DNA of 64,000 nucleotides, taken from the NCBI GenBank assembly GCA_009712635.1, contig WASS01000015.1, positions 558,001 through 622,000 on the forward strand. Direction: 5' to 3'. The notes under the pieces are model-generated. The model was not told where the DNA came from. It saw only the letters and a program-made list of their open reading frames with translations, and made no database searches. Origin of the DNA: Hungatella sp. (lineage in GTDB: Bacteria > Bacillota > Clostridia > Lachnospirales > Lachnospiraceae). This document shows positions 8,323 to 16,721 of the stretch, piece after piece (positions within the stretch are counted from its first letter, which is position 1; every line of letters begins with the position of its first letter). The translations under genes were made by a program, and so were the position numbers.

Positions 8323-9360
8323 TTATTTCACTTCTACCTTCTGGTATATCTGATTCGCAAATGCGTCCGCATCATTTGTTTTAAGATATCCGATGTTTTT
8401 AAGCTCCGTTACAAAATACTTAACATCTTCTGCAACGTGGGAACCCCCTGACTCCCGTTCCTTTATTGTGGGATATGCATAGCTGACTACAAGTTTTTCT
8501 GCCAGTTCTTTATCATCAATGGCAGAGTACTTTTTATCAGAAATAATGGCAACGGCTTCCTTGGGGTTTTCAGCTATCCAGTTCTGGGCCTTTCTATAAG
8601 CGCTTAACAGGGCAGATATCTTTTCTGGCTCGGAATCCAGAACTTTGGAAGAAGCATAGAGAAAGCAGCAGTATTTCCCTGCAAACGCAGGATCTGTGGA
8701 TAAATCGAATACCACCCGATAGTCTCCGCTCTTTTCTGCAATGGATCCAAGAGGGTCCCAAAGTGCAGCGACGTCTACCTCACCGCTTTTTGCGGCTTCC
8801 AGTTCCAGATTTCCGTCCGAATAAGGCAGGAATGTTACATCTCCATCCTGTGGTTTTGCTGAGATACCGGCCTTTTCCAGCCACAGACTGGCAACCTGGT
8901 GAGGAGTTCCTCCGACTTCATCGATTGCAATTTTCTTTCCTTTAAAATCTTCTACTGTTTTGATTGGAGAATCCTTTGGAACAACGAATTTAATACAGCC
9001 ATTGTGCAGACCATCCACAACCTTTACTTTAACTCCCTCCTCAATGGAAGGAAAAAATTGAAAGTCTCCGTTTACAATTGGAATTGTACCATTATTCAGT
9101 CCGATTTTACGTGTTTCACTATCGGCAGATATTAAGTTTACGTCAAAACCTTCCTCTGCAAAGAATCCTTTTTCATAAGCAATGTAGATAGGAGCAGCGC
9201 AAAGAGCACCGTCTTTTCCAGGAATATCAATTTTTCCATATTTGTATTGCGCCGTTCCTTCTGACGTATTGGAAGCATTCTTAGAACCACATGCCGTACC
9301 CCCTAATGCAAGGGCCAGAATAAGTGCAAAAATACCAAAATCCTTTTTTCTTATTATCAT
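8323..9360 (-). CDS. ABC importer substrate-binding lipoprotein, NMT1/SsuA type
   Basis: 345 residues. A lipoprotein signal peptide (KK then a hydrophobic run, lipobox GTAC with Cys24) is followed by a binding protein of the nitrate/sulfonate/thiamine-precursor class: APIYIAYEKGFFAEEGFDVNL, then IAIDEVGGTPHQVASLWLEKAG and VDVAALWDP. The ligand cannot be read from sequence; the company of mccA/mccB suggests sulfonates, sulfate esters or another organosulfur source. First gene of the importer; only 37 bases, carrying an AGGAGG site, separate it from the LolD-like ATPase upstream, so all may be cotranscribed. Confidence 0.87.
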   Translation of the reverse strand: MIIRKKDFGIFALILALALGGTACGSKNASNTSEGTAQYKYGKIDIPGKDGALCAAPIYIAYEKGFFAEEGFDVNLISADSETRKIGLNNGTIPIVNGDFQFFPSIEEGVKVKVVDGLHNGCIKFVVPKDSPIKTVEDFKGKKIAIDEVGGTPHQVASLWLEKAGISAKPQDGDVTFLPYSDGNLELEAAKSGEVDVAALWDPLGSIAEKSGDYRVVFDLSTDPAFAGKYCCFLYASSKVLDSEPEKISALLSAYRKAQNWIAENPKEAVAIISDKKYSAIDDKELAEKLVVSYAYPTIKERESGGSHVAEDVKYFVTELKNIGYLKTNDADAFANQIYQKVEVK

Positions 9361-9397
9361 ACTAAATTTCCTCCTTTTTTTCCCCTCTCTGAGGCAT

Positions 9398-10066
9398 TTA
9401 AATATACATCTGCAGCTTGCCTTTATCCATTAGAAAAGTCCTGCTGCCAAAATCCAGAACCTCCAGCTCATGAGTAACCATAATAATTCCAGTTCCATTT
9501 TCTGCTATTTCTTTTAACAATTTCATGATTTCCAGCGTTGTTTCTGCATCCAGATCACCGGTAGGCTCATCGGCAATTAAATAGTCCGGATTATTGATCA
9601 GGGCTCTTGCAATGGCAACCCTCTTTAATTCTCCTCCTGAAAGGTGTTTTGGATATACATCAGATAAATGAGATATCCCGGTCTGTTTCAGTCTTAACCT
9701 TGCCGGCTCCACGGAATTTTTTCCTCTATTCCATAAATGGAAGGGTATTCTCACATTGTCAAGCACATTCAGGCTGGACAGTGCGCTGCTGCCTTGAGGA
9801 ACATACCCTATTTTTGAATTGCGAAACGCCGATGCTTCCTGATCCTTCATGGAGAAGATGTTGCTTCCATCTATCTCAACTACTCCGGAGGTGGGAGTAA
9901 GCAGACCTGCGACCATATTAAGCAACGTGCTCTTTCCGCTTCCGGAGCGACCTATGATATTAATAAAATCCCCTTTATCCAGACTAAGATTTACCTCATT
10001 GACCGCTTTAAATAAACCGTTTTTTCTAGCATACTCTTTGGTCACTTCTTTTAATTCAATGGCCAT
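9398..10066 (-). CDS. ABC transporter ATPase, LolD/MacB type
   Basis: 222 residues with Walker A GRSGSGKST, signature LSGGELKRVAIARAL, Walker B YLIADEPTGDLD and MVTHE. The DEPTGDLD form is typical of ATPases that power MacB/FtsX-like mechanotransmitters (LolD, MacB, FtsE). ATG after AAGGAG, one base past the stop of the FtsX-like permease gene, so the two form a single complex. It is not the ATPase of the downstream importer, which has its own. Role may be export or envelope remodelling; the substrate is unknown. Confidence 0.87.
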   Translation of the reverse strand: MAIELKEVTKEYARKNGLFKAVNEVNLSLDKGDFINIIGRSGSGKSTLLNMVAGLLTPTSGVVEIDGSNIFSMKDQEASAFRNSKIGYVPQGSSALSSLNVLDNVRIPFHLWNRGKNSVEPARLRLKQTGISHLSDVYPKHLSGGELKRVAIARALINNPDYLIADEPTGDLDAETTLEIMKLLKEIAENGTGIIMVTHELEVLDFGSRTFLMDKGKLQMYI

Positions 10067-10067
10067 T

Positions 10068-11288
10068 TTATTCTCCTTCTCTTATCAAAACACAGGTTTC
10101 TGTCCTGCTCACCTTTCCGGCAGAATATATGGCCGCTACGGGACCTGTTGCTATTGCAAGAACAAGATTACCCACCAACAGGCGTATGGAAGATATTACA
10201 TCAGGGAGCAGATAGGGAAGGTGCAGCGACTCCCCAATATATGTACTGAATGGAAAAACAACCAGCGATGCCAGGAAAGCCCCCAGTACTCCTCCAAGTA
10301 TGCTGATCATCAGGGATTCCGTCAGTACAATTTTGCATAATTTCACTCTGGCAGCTCCCAGAGAACGCAAGAGCGCAAACTCTTTCTTCCTGCCATTCAT
10401 AATAACAGTGAACATCACTGCCAGAACAAATACCGCTATGATCCAAAGAGCGTAGGCAATTGTATTTACAAAAGTGATCAGAACAGAAATCTGATTTGCT
10501 GCAGAGAGAAACACATTTTTTGATTTCACTATGCCGATTCCTGATACCTGGCGCCTGATGTTGGTGGTTACGGTATCCACATCATAGCCTTTCTTAAGCT
10601 TTACCAGTACGGTAGAAATCGAATGGTCAATGTCTGTGCCATAAACATCAACGCTTAGATTCATTCCCGTTTTTTTCGCTCCTTCTAACAACATCCTCAT
10701 CGTATCCATATTGGCATATATGGAATAATCCATGCCCGTAGAAGTTTTTTCCAGCTGTGCTGCAACCGGGTAGGTGTCGTTAAAAAACTTTAAGGTTTTG
10801 CTGTCGTTTATTACAATATCACTGCCTGCAATCAGTTGTCCGGTCTCCAGCTTTCTGCCATATACTTTTGTAATCCATGGCTTTATTACAAAATCCGAGT
10901 CTGGGTCAAACCCGATTACCTGAACCGGAACCGAACAGCAGGCTGCAGAAAGAGTGGATAAATACAATTGGGGCGATACCTCCTCAACTCCCTGTATCTC
11001 CTTAATCTGTTGTTCCATTGACCGGTCAAAATAAAAACGGCTGGGCTCCCCGGAAAGAATAATTCCTTCATACTGTGATTCATGTTCGAGGGGCACCACC
11101 GCCAGATCTGCTCCAAGCCGATTCTTTAAGCTGTCTAACCCGTTTTTCAGACTCTGTGACAAGACGGCTCCTCCAAACATGGTGAAGGAAAGTACGGATA
11201 CAACCATTACCAGACAGACAGTTCGAAAAGGATTACTACGCAGATTATTCTTTGACAGCTGCCTGGTGGTCAGAGGTTTTAGGCCCAT
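10068..11288 (-). CDS. MacB/FtsX-like ABC permease
   Basis: 406 residues. One membrane span at about 23-45, a large extracytoplasmic domain (about 46-265), then three spans in the last 140 residues forming the FtsX domain (FVNTIAYALWIIAVFVLAV; ESLMISILGGVLGAFLASLVV; LLVGNLVLAIATGPVAAIY). This is the MacB-type mechanotransmission topology. The start at 11288 follows AGGAGG by eight bases and lies 44 bases inside the DUF4418 gene, suggesting translational coupling. In other bacteria DUF4418 and FtsX-like ABC genes can occur near iron-handling P19/FTR1-type loci; here those partners are absent, so the cargo stays open. Confidence 0.85.
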   Translation of the reverse strand: MGLKPLTTRQLSKNNLRSNPFRTVCLVMVVSVLSFTMFGGAVLSQSLKNGLDSLKNRLGADLAVVPLEHESQYEGIILSGEPSRFYFDRSMEQQIKEIQGVEEVSPQLYLSTLSAACCSVPVQVIGFDPDSDFVIKPWITKVYGRKLETGQLIAGSDIVINDSKTLKFFNDTYPVAAQLEKTSTGMDYSIYANMDTMRMLLEGAKKTGMNLSVDVYGTDIDHSISTVLVKLKKGYDVDTVTTNIRRQVSGIGIVKSKNVFLSAANQISVLITFVNTIAYALWIIAVFVLAVMFTVIMNGRKKEFALLRSLGAARVKLCKIVLTESLMISILGGVLGAFLASLVVFPFSTYIGESLHLPYLLPDVISSIRLLVGNLVLAIATGPVAAIYSAGKVSRTETCVLIREGE

Positions 11289-11778
11289 ATGGTCTTCCTC
11301 CTATCCTGTCTTTTTTATAAAGATTGATTCCATTCATAACAGAACAAACAATTACCGAGACACTAATAATAACCAGTGCAGGAAGCGTCAGAGAACGGCA
11401 ATCCATTCGTGTGCTGCCGCAAACTCCTGTCAGAATCGTGGGAAACAGCAACGATAAGATCCCGCTTAGTCCAATTGCTGCATTCAGTCCAAAACGTGTC
11501 TGCCTGCTGTCAAAAAGAGTTAATAAAAATCCTTCAAATGCTATCAGCAATCCCACCCCAAGCTCTGCCCTTGCGGTCCAATGACATTTCATGGAAGTAG
11601 TTCCTTTCATATTTCCCATGTTATGTTCACTCATATCCTTGTTTTTCTCTGAAGCAGTTTTTGTTACTTCTTCGCCGGAATCCGTAATTCTGCAAACCGG
11701 AAAAATCGTTTGTGGCCCCAGTGCGATCAGTAACCCTAAAGCTAAAAATACAATTCCAGATACCAATCTATTTTTCAC
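11245..11778 (-). CDS. DUF4418 family membrane protein
   Basis: 177 residues with four predicted membrane spans (about 5-22; 75-92; 100-118; 135-155). It matches DUF4418 by the FPVCRI segment after the first span and the MKCHWTARAE segment, plus CGSTRMDCRS; the conserved Cys and His suggest metal or haem contact, or a disulfide (inference). Start chosen as GTG at 11778, seven bases after AGAGG; an ATG at 11838 in the same frame lacks a ribosome binding site. It overlaps the MacB-like permease by 44 bases and is the first gene of the leftward train. Function not established. Confidence 0.7.
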   Translation of the reverse strand: MKNRLVSGIVFLALGLLIALGPQTIFPVCRITDSGEEVTKTASEKNKDMSEHNMGNMKGTTSMKCHWTARAELGVGLLIAFEGFLLTLFDSRQTRFGLNAAIGLSGILSLLFPTILTGVCGSTRMDCRSLTLPALVIISVSVIVCSVMNGINLYKKDRIGGRPYGPKTSDHQAAVKE

Positions 11779-11955
11779 ACTATATCCTCTCTTAACTGTA
11801 AGGCACTTACCAAAGAAGAACCCCTTTGTGCCTGCCATCTGGTCTCATTAAAGAAACAGATTCTGTCATGGTATTCCAAGCAGGCAAATATAACGTATGA
11901 TGCGTTTCCCTTTAAAATAAAACCATATTCTCATCTCATATCCCTCATATACCGA

Positions 11956-11998
11956 AACAAAAAAGGCAGCCCGGATAATTCTGTTCCGGACTGCCTTA
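11956..11998 (-). terminator. Strong intrinsic terminator of the 12-kb micro-gene
   Basis: On the minus strand AAGGCAGTCCGGA pairs with TCCGGGCTGCCTT around a nine-base loop and is followed by a run of T. The stop codon of one possible reading frame of the micro-gene lies at the base of the stem. It separates that unit from the DUF4418 gene train. The 180 bases between this point and 11778 showed no S-box, T-box or other riboswitch I could recognise. Confidence 0.85.
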
Positions 11999-12137
11999 TG
12001 TGGCATTCGCAAGAAGAAAATTCGACTTATCCGTCAGAAATACAATATTTAACCATAGCAAAACAAGGCATACAGCAACACTGAATGCCCATAACAAAAT
12101 AAGTAGTACAATAACCTGTAAATACTCTGTTTTCCAT
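11996..12137 (-). CDS. Micro-gene for a small hydrophobic peptide, apparent frame change
   Basis: ATG at 12137 follows AAGGAG by nine bases. Read directly it gives 36 residues, Cys-rich (six Cys, with a CCC triplet), stopping at 12027. If one A of the AAAA run at 12130-12133 is skipped, the frame becomes 46 residues: MET then a ~28-residue hydrophobic segment (VIVLLILLWAFSVAVCLVLL within it), a short polar tail TDKSN and a stop exactly at the terminator stem. The second frame looks more like a real single-span membrane peptide. Either the deposited sequence has one extra A, the gene is broken, or slippage occurs. I recognise no family. Confidence 0.4.
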
Positions 12138-12190
12138 AGTTAAATTCTCCTTTCCTGCGCAATACATTTTTACATACTAGATTTATATGT

Positions 12191-12219
12191 ATTATATGTA
12201 TCAATATTCCTCTTGTCAA
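12191..12219 (-). promoter_or_regulatory. Perfect consensus sigma-A promoter of the micro-gene
   Basis: Minus strand TTGACA (12219-12214), a 17-base spacer and TATAAT (12196-12191): both hexamers match consensus exactly. It points at the micro-gene 54 bases downstream. The rest of the 12138-12500 gap holds only a terminator at 12420-12458; 12220-12415 is AT-rich with no gene or structure I can support. Confidence 0.85.
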
Positions 12220-12419
12220 TTCATAATAAAAAGTTTGATTTTTTTCGTGTTTATCGCCAAACTATTGATGGATTACAAGGTACTTGATTGGTTATTATTA
12301 CACGTAATCCATATATCTGGTATATTTTCTAGAAATAGCCACTGTTCTATTAAAAAATCAGAAAAAATCTAGCTTAAGATCAGCTGCGGCTGCTTACCCC
12401 CTCCATTTTAAGTAAATAA

Positions 12420-12458
12420 ATAAGGGCACACTTTAATAATAAAAAAGTGTACCCTTAT
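12420..12458 (-). terminator. Terminator after yfcE-type gene
   Basis: AAGGGTACACTTT and AAAGTGTGCCCTT (minus strand, two G-U pairs) form a 13-bp stem with an AT loop, 45 bases after the stop of the phosphodiesterase gene. The tail is AT-rich rather than a pure T-run. Confidence 0.6.
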
Positions 12459-12500
12459 CCATTATAATCTGACTATCCATAAAAGTTTGGATGCTTAGGT

Positions 12501-12995
12501 TTATTCTTTATCCAGGAAATTCAGTGTAAAATGAGCTTCTCCCTGCTCATCCAGTTCCATAATCATATAAGAGGGTCTTCTGCCTTCCTGGCGGGGATAG
12601 GACATACTACCGGGATTTAAAATAATGATCCCGTTATGTACCTCATAAAATGGTCTGTGGGTATGTCCGAACATGGCGATCTGAATATTACGCTCCATGG
12701 CTTCCGCTTCCAGCCGCTCCACTCCAAGAGATACATTATAATAGTGTCCATGAGTCAGAAGTATCCGGTAACTGCCCAGTTTGATTTCTTCCTCCCGTTC
12801 CAGATCAGAGAAAAAATCATTGTTACCAAGAACCATATGCAGTTCACAGCCCTCATCCAGCCAGCCCTCAATCTTCTTTTCACTTCCTTCGGAATCTCCC
12901 AGATGAATCAGCATGTCAAAAGGTTTATTCTCTTGGATCACCCGCAAAAGATTCTCATCCCTGCGGTGAGTATCACTGACAATCAGTACTTTCAT
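12501..12995 (-). CDS. YfcE/MJ0936-type metallophosphodiesterase
   Basis: 164 residues, cytoplasmic. All calcineurin-like metal motifs are present in order: VSDTHRR (D-x-H), HLGDSEG, LGNNDF (GNxD), LLTHGHYY and MFGHTHRP. Members hydrolyse phosphodiesters with Mn2+; the true cellular substrate is unknown. The start overlaps the end of the rdgB gene by 23 bases, so the two are cotranscribed, as in many Clostridia. A second paralogue lies at 16104-16652. Confidence 0.9.
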   Translation of the reverse strand: MKVLIVSDTHRRDENLLRVIQENKPFDMLIHLGDSEGSEKKIEGWLDEGCELHMVLGNNDFFSDLEREEEIKLGSYRILLTHGHYYNVSLGVERLEAEAMERNIQIAMFGHTHRPFYEVHNGIIILNPGSMSYPRQEGRRPSYMIMELDEQGEAHFTLNFLDKE

Positions 12996-13605
12996 GACGC
13001 TCCTCTCCCAACTGCTCTTTCAGCTTATCTTTCATGGCTTCCAGCGCCTTTCCCCTGTGACTGATCCTGTTTTTCTGATCCATGGTAAGCTCTGCTGAAG
13101 TCATATGAAATTCCGGTATATAAAGAATGGGATCATAACCAAATCCTTCCCCGCCAGCCGGTTTGTCCGCAATCAGACCCTCCATAGCTGCCTCTGTATG
13201 AAGGACCCTGCCGTCAGGAAGAACTGCAGCAATGTTGCATACAAAGCGTGCACTTCTGTCCTCTCCTTCAAAAAGAGCTGCACGATTTAATATGGTCTGA
13301 TTTTTAATCTCGTAGGAAGTCTCCTCCCCCATGTAACGGGCAGAATAAATTCCAGGCTCTCCGCCCAGACAGTCTACCACCAGTCCGGAATCATCAGCAA
13401 GAACGATTCCTCCAGACTTTTTCCACACTGCCATGGCTTTTATTTCAGCGTTTTCCCCAAATGTGGTTCCGTTTTCCTCAATATCAAGGCAAATACCAGC
13501 CTCTTTCATGGAACAGACTTCCATTCCAAGATCCTTTAATATTTCACGGATTTCCCGCATTTTTCCTTCGTTCCCAGTTGCAAAAATTATTCTGTTCTCC
13601 CTCAT
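12973..13605 (-). CDS. rdgB: XTP/dITP diphosphatase (RdgB/HAM1)
   Basis: 210 residues. The N-terminal FATGNEGKMREIREIL, the catalytic LADDSGLVVDCLGGEPGIYSARY (shown here in part) and GFGYDPIL are the family's three signatures. The enzyme cleaves dITP, ITP and XTP to monophosphates and keeps deaminated purines out of DNA. ATG after AAGGAG by seven bases. Overlaps the downstream phosphodiesterase gene and follows the papain-like protease gene by 24 bases in the same direction. Confidence 0.95.
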   Translation of the reverse strand: MRENRIIFATGNEGKMREIREILKDLGMEVCSMKEAGICLDIEENGTTFGENAEIKAMAVWKKSGGIVLADDSGLVVDCLGGEPGIYSARYMGEETSYEIKNQTILNRAALFEGEDRSARFVCNIAAVLPDGRVLHTEAAMEGLIADKPAGGEGFGYDPILYIPEFHMTSAELTMDQKNRISHRGKALEAMKDKLKEQLGEERHESTDCQ

Positions 13606-13629
13606 CTGTTCTCTCCTTCAAACCTTTTT

Positions 13630-14949
13630 CTATTGGGCAGCTGTATATGCCTTCAGACACAAATTGCAGTTCTGCTTTTCTTCCACCCGCTCCCACACTT
13701 TGCCGTCAGCACTGATATAACCCTCCCCGTCAGATAAATCTACAAAGGTTCTTCCGTCTCCTGCATCATACTCAATGGCTGCAGGATGAACTGTATCGGG
13801 AGTGGTAATTTTCACAATCACTGCAAACCGCTCTCCCTTTTTTAATTTCAGTTCCTTTTTTGTTTTTTTATCAAATGATACGGTATAATAACCGGCATTT
13901 TCAAACACCCCGTCTGTCAGGAAAATCTTCCGGTCAAACCCATCCCCTTCTGTAATATCAGATTCTTTTCCCGTCTGACGTACTGCGTAAATCTCATAAG
14001 AGGTACCAGGAGCTGTTGCATAAAACCCTACAGCCTTTAAATACTGGGATTCTTCTGCTTCATAGACATTAGAAAACCATGCGGTATCATTCCCATAACC
14101 CAGCTGGCCAACCCAGCCCCGTAAATCCGACTGATAGATCCTGTCATATCTGCCCGGATCTTCTACTTCAGAGTATACAATGTTATTCATACCGATATTG
14201 GAATCATAATAGGATACATAAAAAAAGCCCTGGTCACCAAATCCATCTCCCCAGCTGTTCATGCAGATAAATGCACCATCACCATTTACCGGAACATTAA
14301 AATTTTCTCTGGAAAATCCATCATCCCAGCCGATAATTACGGAATCGTGATTGGGCGGTTCCGAGCCTATGTAGCAATAAGCGGACGCAGACTCATTATA
14401 ACTGGCGGACTTACTTCTGTCTCCATTCATGGCGGTATAGAGGGAGCTCTGGACTCCTCCGTAGCGAAGAACCGCCCGCTTTATTTTCTCGTAATCTTTC
14501 CCCGGTATCATCTGGATTTCCTGAACATGCTTACCTGCTTTGAGACCTTTGGGAGACATTCCATCACCATAAGGATCCTCTGACTCCAGTACCGGTCCCT
14601 GCCAGGAAAGGAGATATGCCATGGACATGGTATATTCTCCTCCTTCTTCCTGAGGAATACAAAACCCATTATTTAAGGACATATGATCCTCGGAGAAATC
14701 AAGTGATTCTTCTGGTAACAGTCTGGCTTCCAATGCCTGTAATGATGCAAACGCCCAGCAGGTACCAAGGGAACCCTGATTTTTCACTGCCGGAGCACGG
14801 CCGTTTTTCCTTCCGTCATAGACAGCCGGAAGCTGCCCTGTATCTGGATTATCTGTCTGTAATGGTACAAAATAGTCCGCCGCCAGGACGGCTGCTGCGG
14901 ATAACACAGCAAGAAAAAGGGCAAACCGGGTTTTATTTTTCAAACTCAT
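13630..14949 (-). CDS. Secreted C1A papain-like cysteine protease with lectin-like domain
   Basis: 439 residues. An N-terminal signal or anchor segment (about 8-24) is followed by a C1 peptidase domain with Gln58, catalytic Cys64 (NQGSLGTCWAF), His201 (PNHDSVIIGWDD) and Asn231 (MNSWGDGFGDQG): the full papain tetrad. No propeptide of usual length precedes the catalytic domain. Residues from about 270 on form a beta-rich domain like the lectin-like domain attached to clostridial C1A proteases, probably for wall or glycan binding (inference). The start overlaps the RNA methyltransferase gene by 17 bases, so a secreted protease is embedded in a housekeeping operon. Confidence 0.85.
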   Translation of the reverse strand: MSLKNKTRFALFLAVLSAAAVLAADYFVPLQTDNPDTGQLPAVYDGRKNGRAPAVKNQGSLGTCWAFASLQALEARLLPEESLDFSEDHMSLNNGFCIPQEEGGEYTMSMAYLLSWQGPVLESEDPYGDGMSPKGLKAGKHVQEIQMIPGKDYEKIKRAVLRYGGVQSSLYTAMNGDRSKSASYNESASAYCYIGSEPPNHDSVIIGWDDGFSRENFNVPVNGDGAFICMNSWGDGFGDQGFFYVSYYDSNIGMNNIVYSEVEDPGRYDRIYQSDLRGWVGQLGYGNDTAWFSNVYEAEESQYLKAVGFYATAPGTSYEIYAVRQTGKESDITEGDGFDRKIFLTDGVFENAGYYTVSFDKKTKKELKLKKGERFAVIVKITTPDTVHPAAIEYDAGDGRTFVDLSDGEGYISADGKVWERVEEKQNCNLCLKAYTAAQ

Positions 14950-16102
14950 CTCCTGCTTTTCTTTTCGGTGGCCTTGGCCCCATAAACTGATAGAAATAGG
15001 TCTTCATCATTCCATTATAAATCTTACGGTTTTTATCTGCTTTTCTTCCGATATATCGTTCCGCATCCTCATATGCAGTGATCATGTACAATGACCATGC
15101 ATCAAGAGCAGCATATCGCTCTCCGATCTGGCGGTAAAGTTTTGGAAGATTTTCCTTTTCTTCAAGTCGCTCTCCATATGGAGGATTGGTAATTATAAAA
15201 CCATATTTCTTCGGATGGCTTAACGCATCCACGGACCGCTGCTGAAAATGGATGAGGTGATCTACACCGGCAGATTCAGCGTTGGTTCTGGCTGCTTTTA
15301 CAATCTCAGGGTCAATATCATATCCCTGTATATCAACCTTTACGTCATTGTCTACCAGATCATTCGCTTCATCCATGGTATCATACCAGCATTTTCTTGG
15401 AATAATGTTCTTCCAGTCTTCTGATAAAAAGGACCGGTTCATACCCGGAGCTATATTAGCAGCCATCATGGCTGCTTCTATTACGAATGTACCGCTTCCG
15501 CAAAACGGATCCACCAGAATCCTGTCTTTGTTCCATGGAGTCAGCATGATCAGTGCTGCAGCCAGGGTCTCCGTAATGGGAGCCTTGCTGGTAAGGGTAC
15601 GGTAACCTCTTTTATGGAGGGAATCTCCCGTAGTATCGATTCCTACGGTAACCTGATCTTTATACAGAAAAACACGAAGAGGATAGCTTGCACCATTCTC
15701 TTCAAACCATTCTGCTTTATATGCACCCTTCATTCGCTCCACCATGGCTTTTTTCATAATGGACTGAATATCAGATGGGCTGAACAGCTTACTCTTAATG
15801 GAAGAAGCTTTAGCCACCCAGAATTTCCCATCAGCAGGAATATACTCTTCCCAAGGTATTTTCTTAGTCGCCTGAAAAAGCTCCTCAAAGGATTCCGCAT
15901 GAAAGCTTCCTGCCTTTAAAAGCACTCGTTCTGCAGTTCTTAAAAATACATTGGCTCGGCAGATGGCTTCGTCATCACCAAGAAAAGTCACTCTTCCGTC
16001 TTCCACTAAGGTTATATCGTATCCAAGATCTGTTATTTCTTTTTTTAACACCGCTTCCATACCAAAATGGCAGGGAGCAATGAGTTCGTAAGTTTTTTTC
16101 AC
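14933..16102 (-). CDS. THUMP-domain class I RNA methyltransferase (YpsC/RlmL-N type)
   Basis: 389 residues. The N-terminal ferredoxin-like and THUMP region (about 1-160) binds RNA; the C-terminal Rossmann methyltransferase has DPFCGSGTFVIEA (SAM loop) and the N2-guanine signature ITNPPYGERL. It corresponds to B. subtilis YpsC and to the N-terminal methyltransferase of E. coli RlmL, which makes m2G2445 in 23S rRNA; the target here is inferred. Ends two bases from, or overlaps, its neighbours on both sides, fitting an operon with the second YfcE-like gene. Confidence 0.9.
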   Translation of the reverse strand: MKKTYELIAPCHFGMEAVLKKEITDLGYDITLVEDGRVTFLGDDEAICRANVFLRTAERVLLKAGSFHAESFEELFQATKKIPWEEYIPADGKFWVAKASSIKSKLFSPSDIQSIMKKAMVERMKGAYKAEWFEENGASYPLRVFLYKDQVTVGIDTTGDSLHKRGYRTLTSKAPITETLAAALIMLTPWNKDRILVDPFCGSGTFVIEAAMMAANIAPGMNRSFLSEDWKNIIPRKCWYDTMDEANDLVDNDVKVDIQGYDIDPEIVKAARTNAESAGVDHLIHFQQRSVDALSHPKKYGFIITNPPYGERLEEKENLPKLYRQIGERYAALDAWSLYMITAYEDAERYIGRKADKNRKIYNGMMKTYFYQFMGPRPPKRKAGDEFEK

Positions 16103-16103
16103 A

Positions 16104-16652
16104 TTATTCTCCTAAGTTCATTTCTTTTACAATGTTACCATCAAAGTCCATAATCCTGAAAATCCGGTCTTCCAGCAATGCATAGGTCGGAGGATTTCCT
16201 CCTTTTGGAATGGAAACAGAGCCTGGATTGAGTATGGTAATGTCTCCAAAGGTTTCTGCAGTCAGGATATGGGTATGACCGTGAAGCAGAATATCTCCCT
16301 TTTGCATTGGCAAAAGATGTTCTTTGTTATAGATATGTCCATGAGTGGCATAAATAGTCAGGCCATTAATTGCAAACAACGCATAATCAGAAAGGACCGG
16401 GAATTCCAGTACCATCTGATCTACTTCCGCATCACAGTTTCCCCGGACATTATAAATCTGATCTTTATAACTGTTAAGCATGGAGATGACCTCTTTGGGT
16501 GCATATTCTTTGGGAAGATCATTTCTTGGTCCATGATAAAGAATATCCCCAAGGAGGATCAGTCTCTCAGCTCCTGATTTTTTATATACATCTAACAGCT
16601 CCCTGCAATAATAAGCAGAGCCGTGAATGTCGGAAGCAATCATATATTTCAT
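16104..16652 (-). CDS. yfcE: YfcE-type phosphodiesterase, second copy
   Basis: 182 residues, the length of E. coli YfcE. Motifs in order: ASDIHGSAYYC, LLGDILYHGPRN, VRGNCDAEVDQM, YATHGHIYN and LLHGHTHI. The GPRN extension after the second motif and the length are closer to YfcE than the shorter paralogue at 12.5 kb. Hydrolyses artificial phosphodiesters in known members; physiological role unknown. Last base of the RNA methyltransferase start codon is two bases from its stop. ATG after GGAG. Confidence 0.92.
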   Translation of the reverse strand: MKYMIASDIHGSAYYCRELLDVYKKSGAERLILLGDILYHGPRNDLPKEYAPKEVISMLNSYKDQIYNVRGNCDAEVDQMVLEFPVLSDYALFAINGLTIYATHGHIYNKEHLLPMQKGDILLHGHTHILTAETFGDITILNPGSVSIPKGGNPPTYALLEDRIFRIMDFDGNIVKEMNLGE

Positions 16653-16721
16653 ACGTATTTTCTCCTTTACTGTTTATCAGGTATATTTTAAGACCTGGAA
16701 GGTATATCTGTCAATGAATAC

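Noticed and set aside
11779-11955. Possible SAM or other sulfur riboswitch before the cysteine gene train
   Set aside because: I looked for the S-box core and the following kink-turn and terminator pair and did not find them; no alternative hairpins near the start either.
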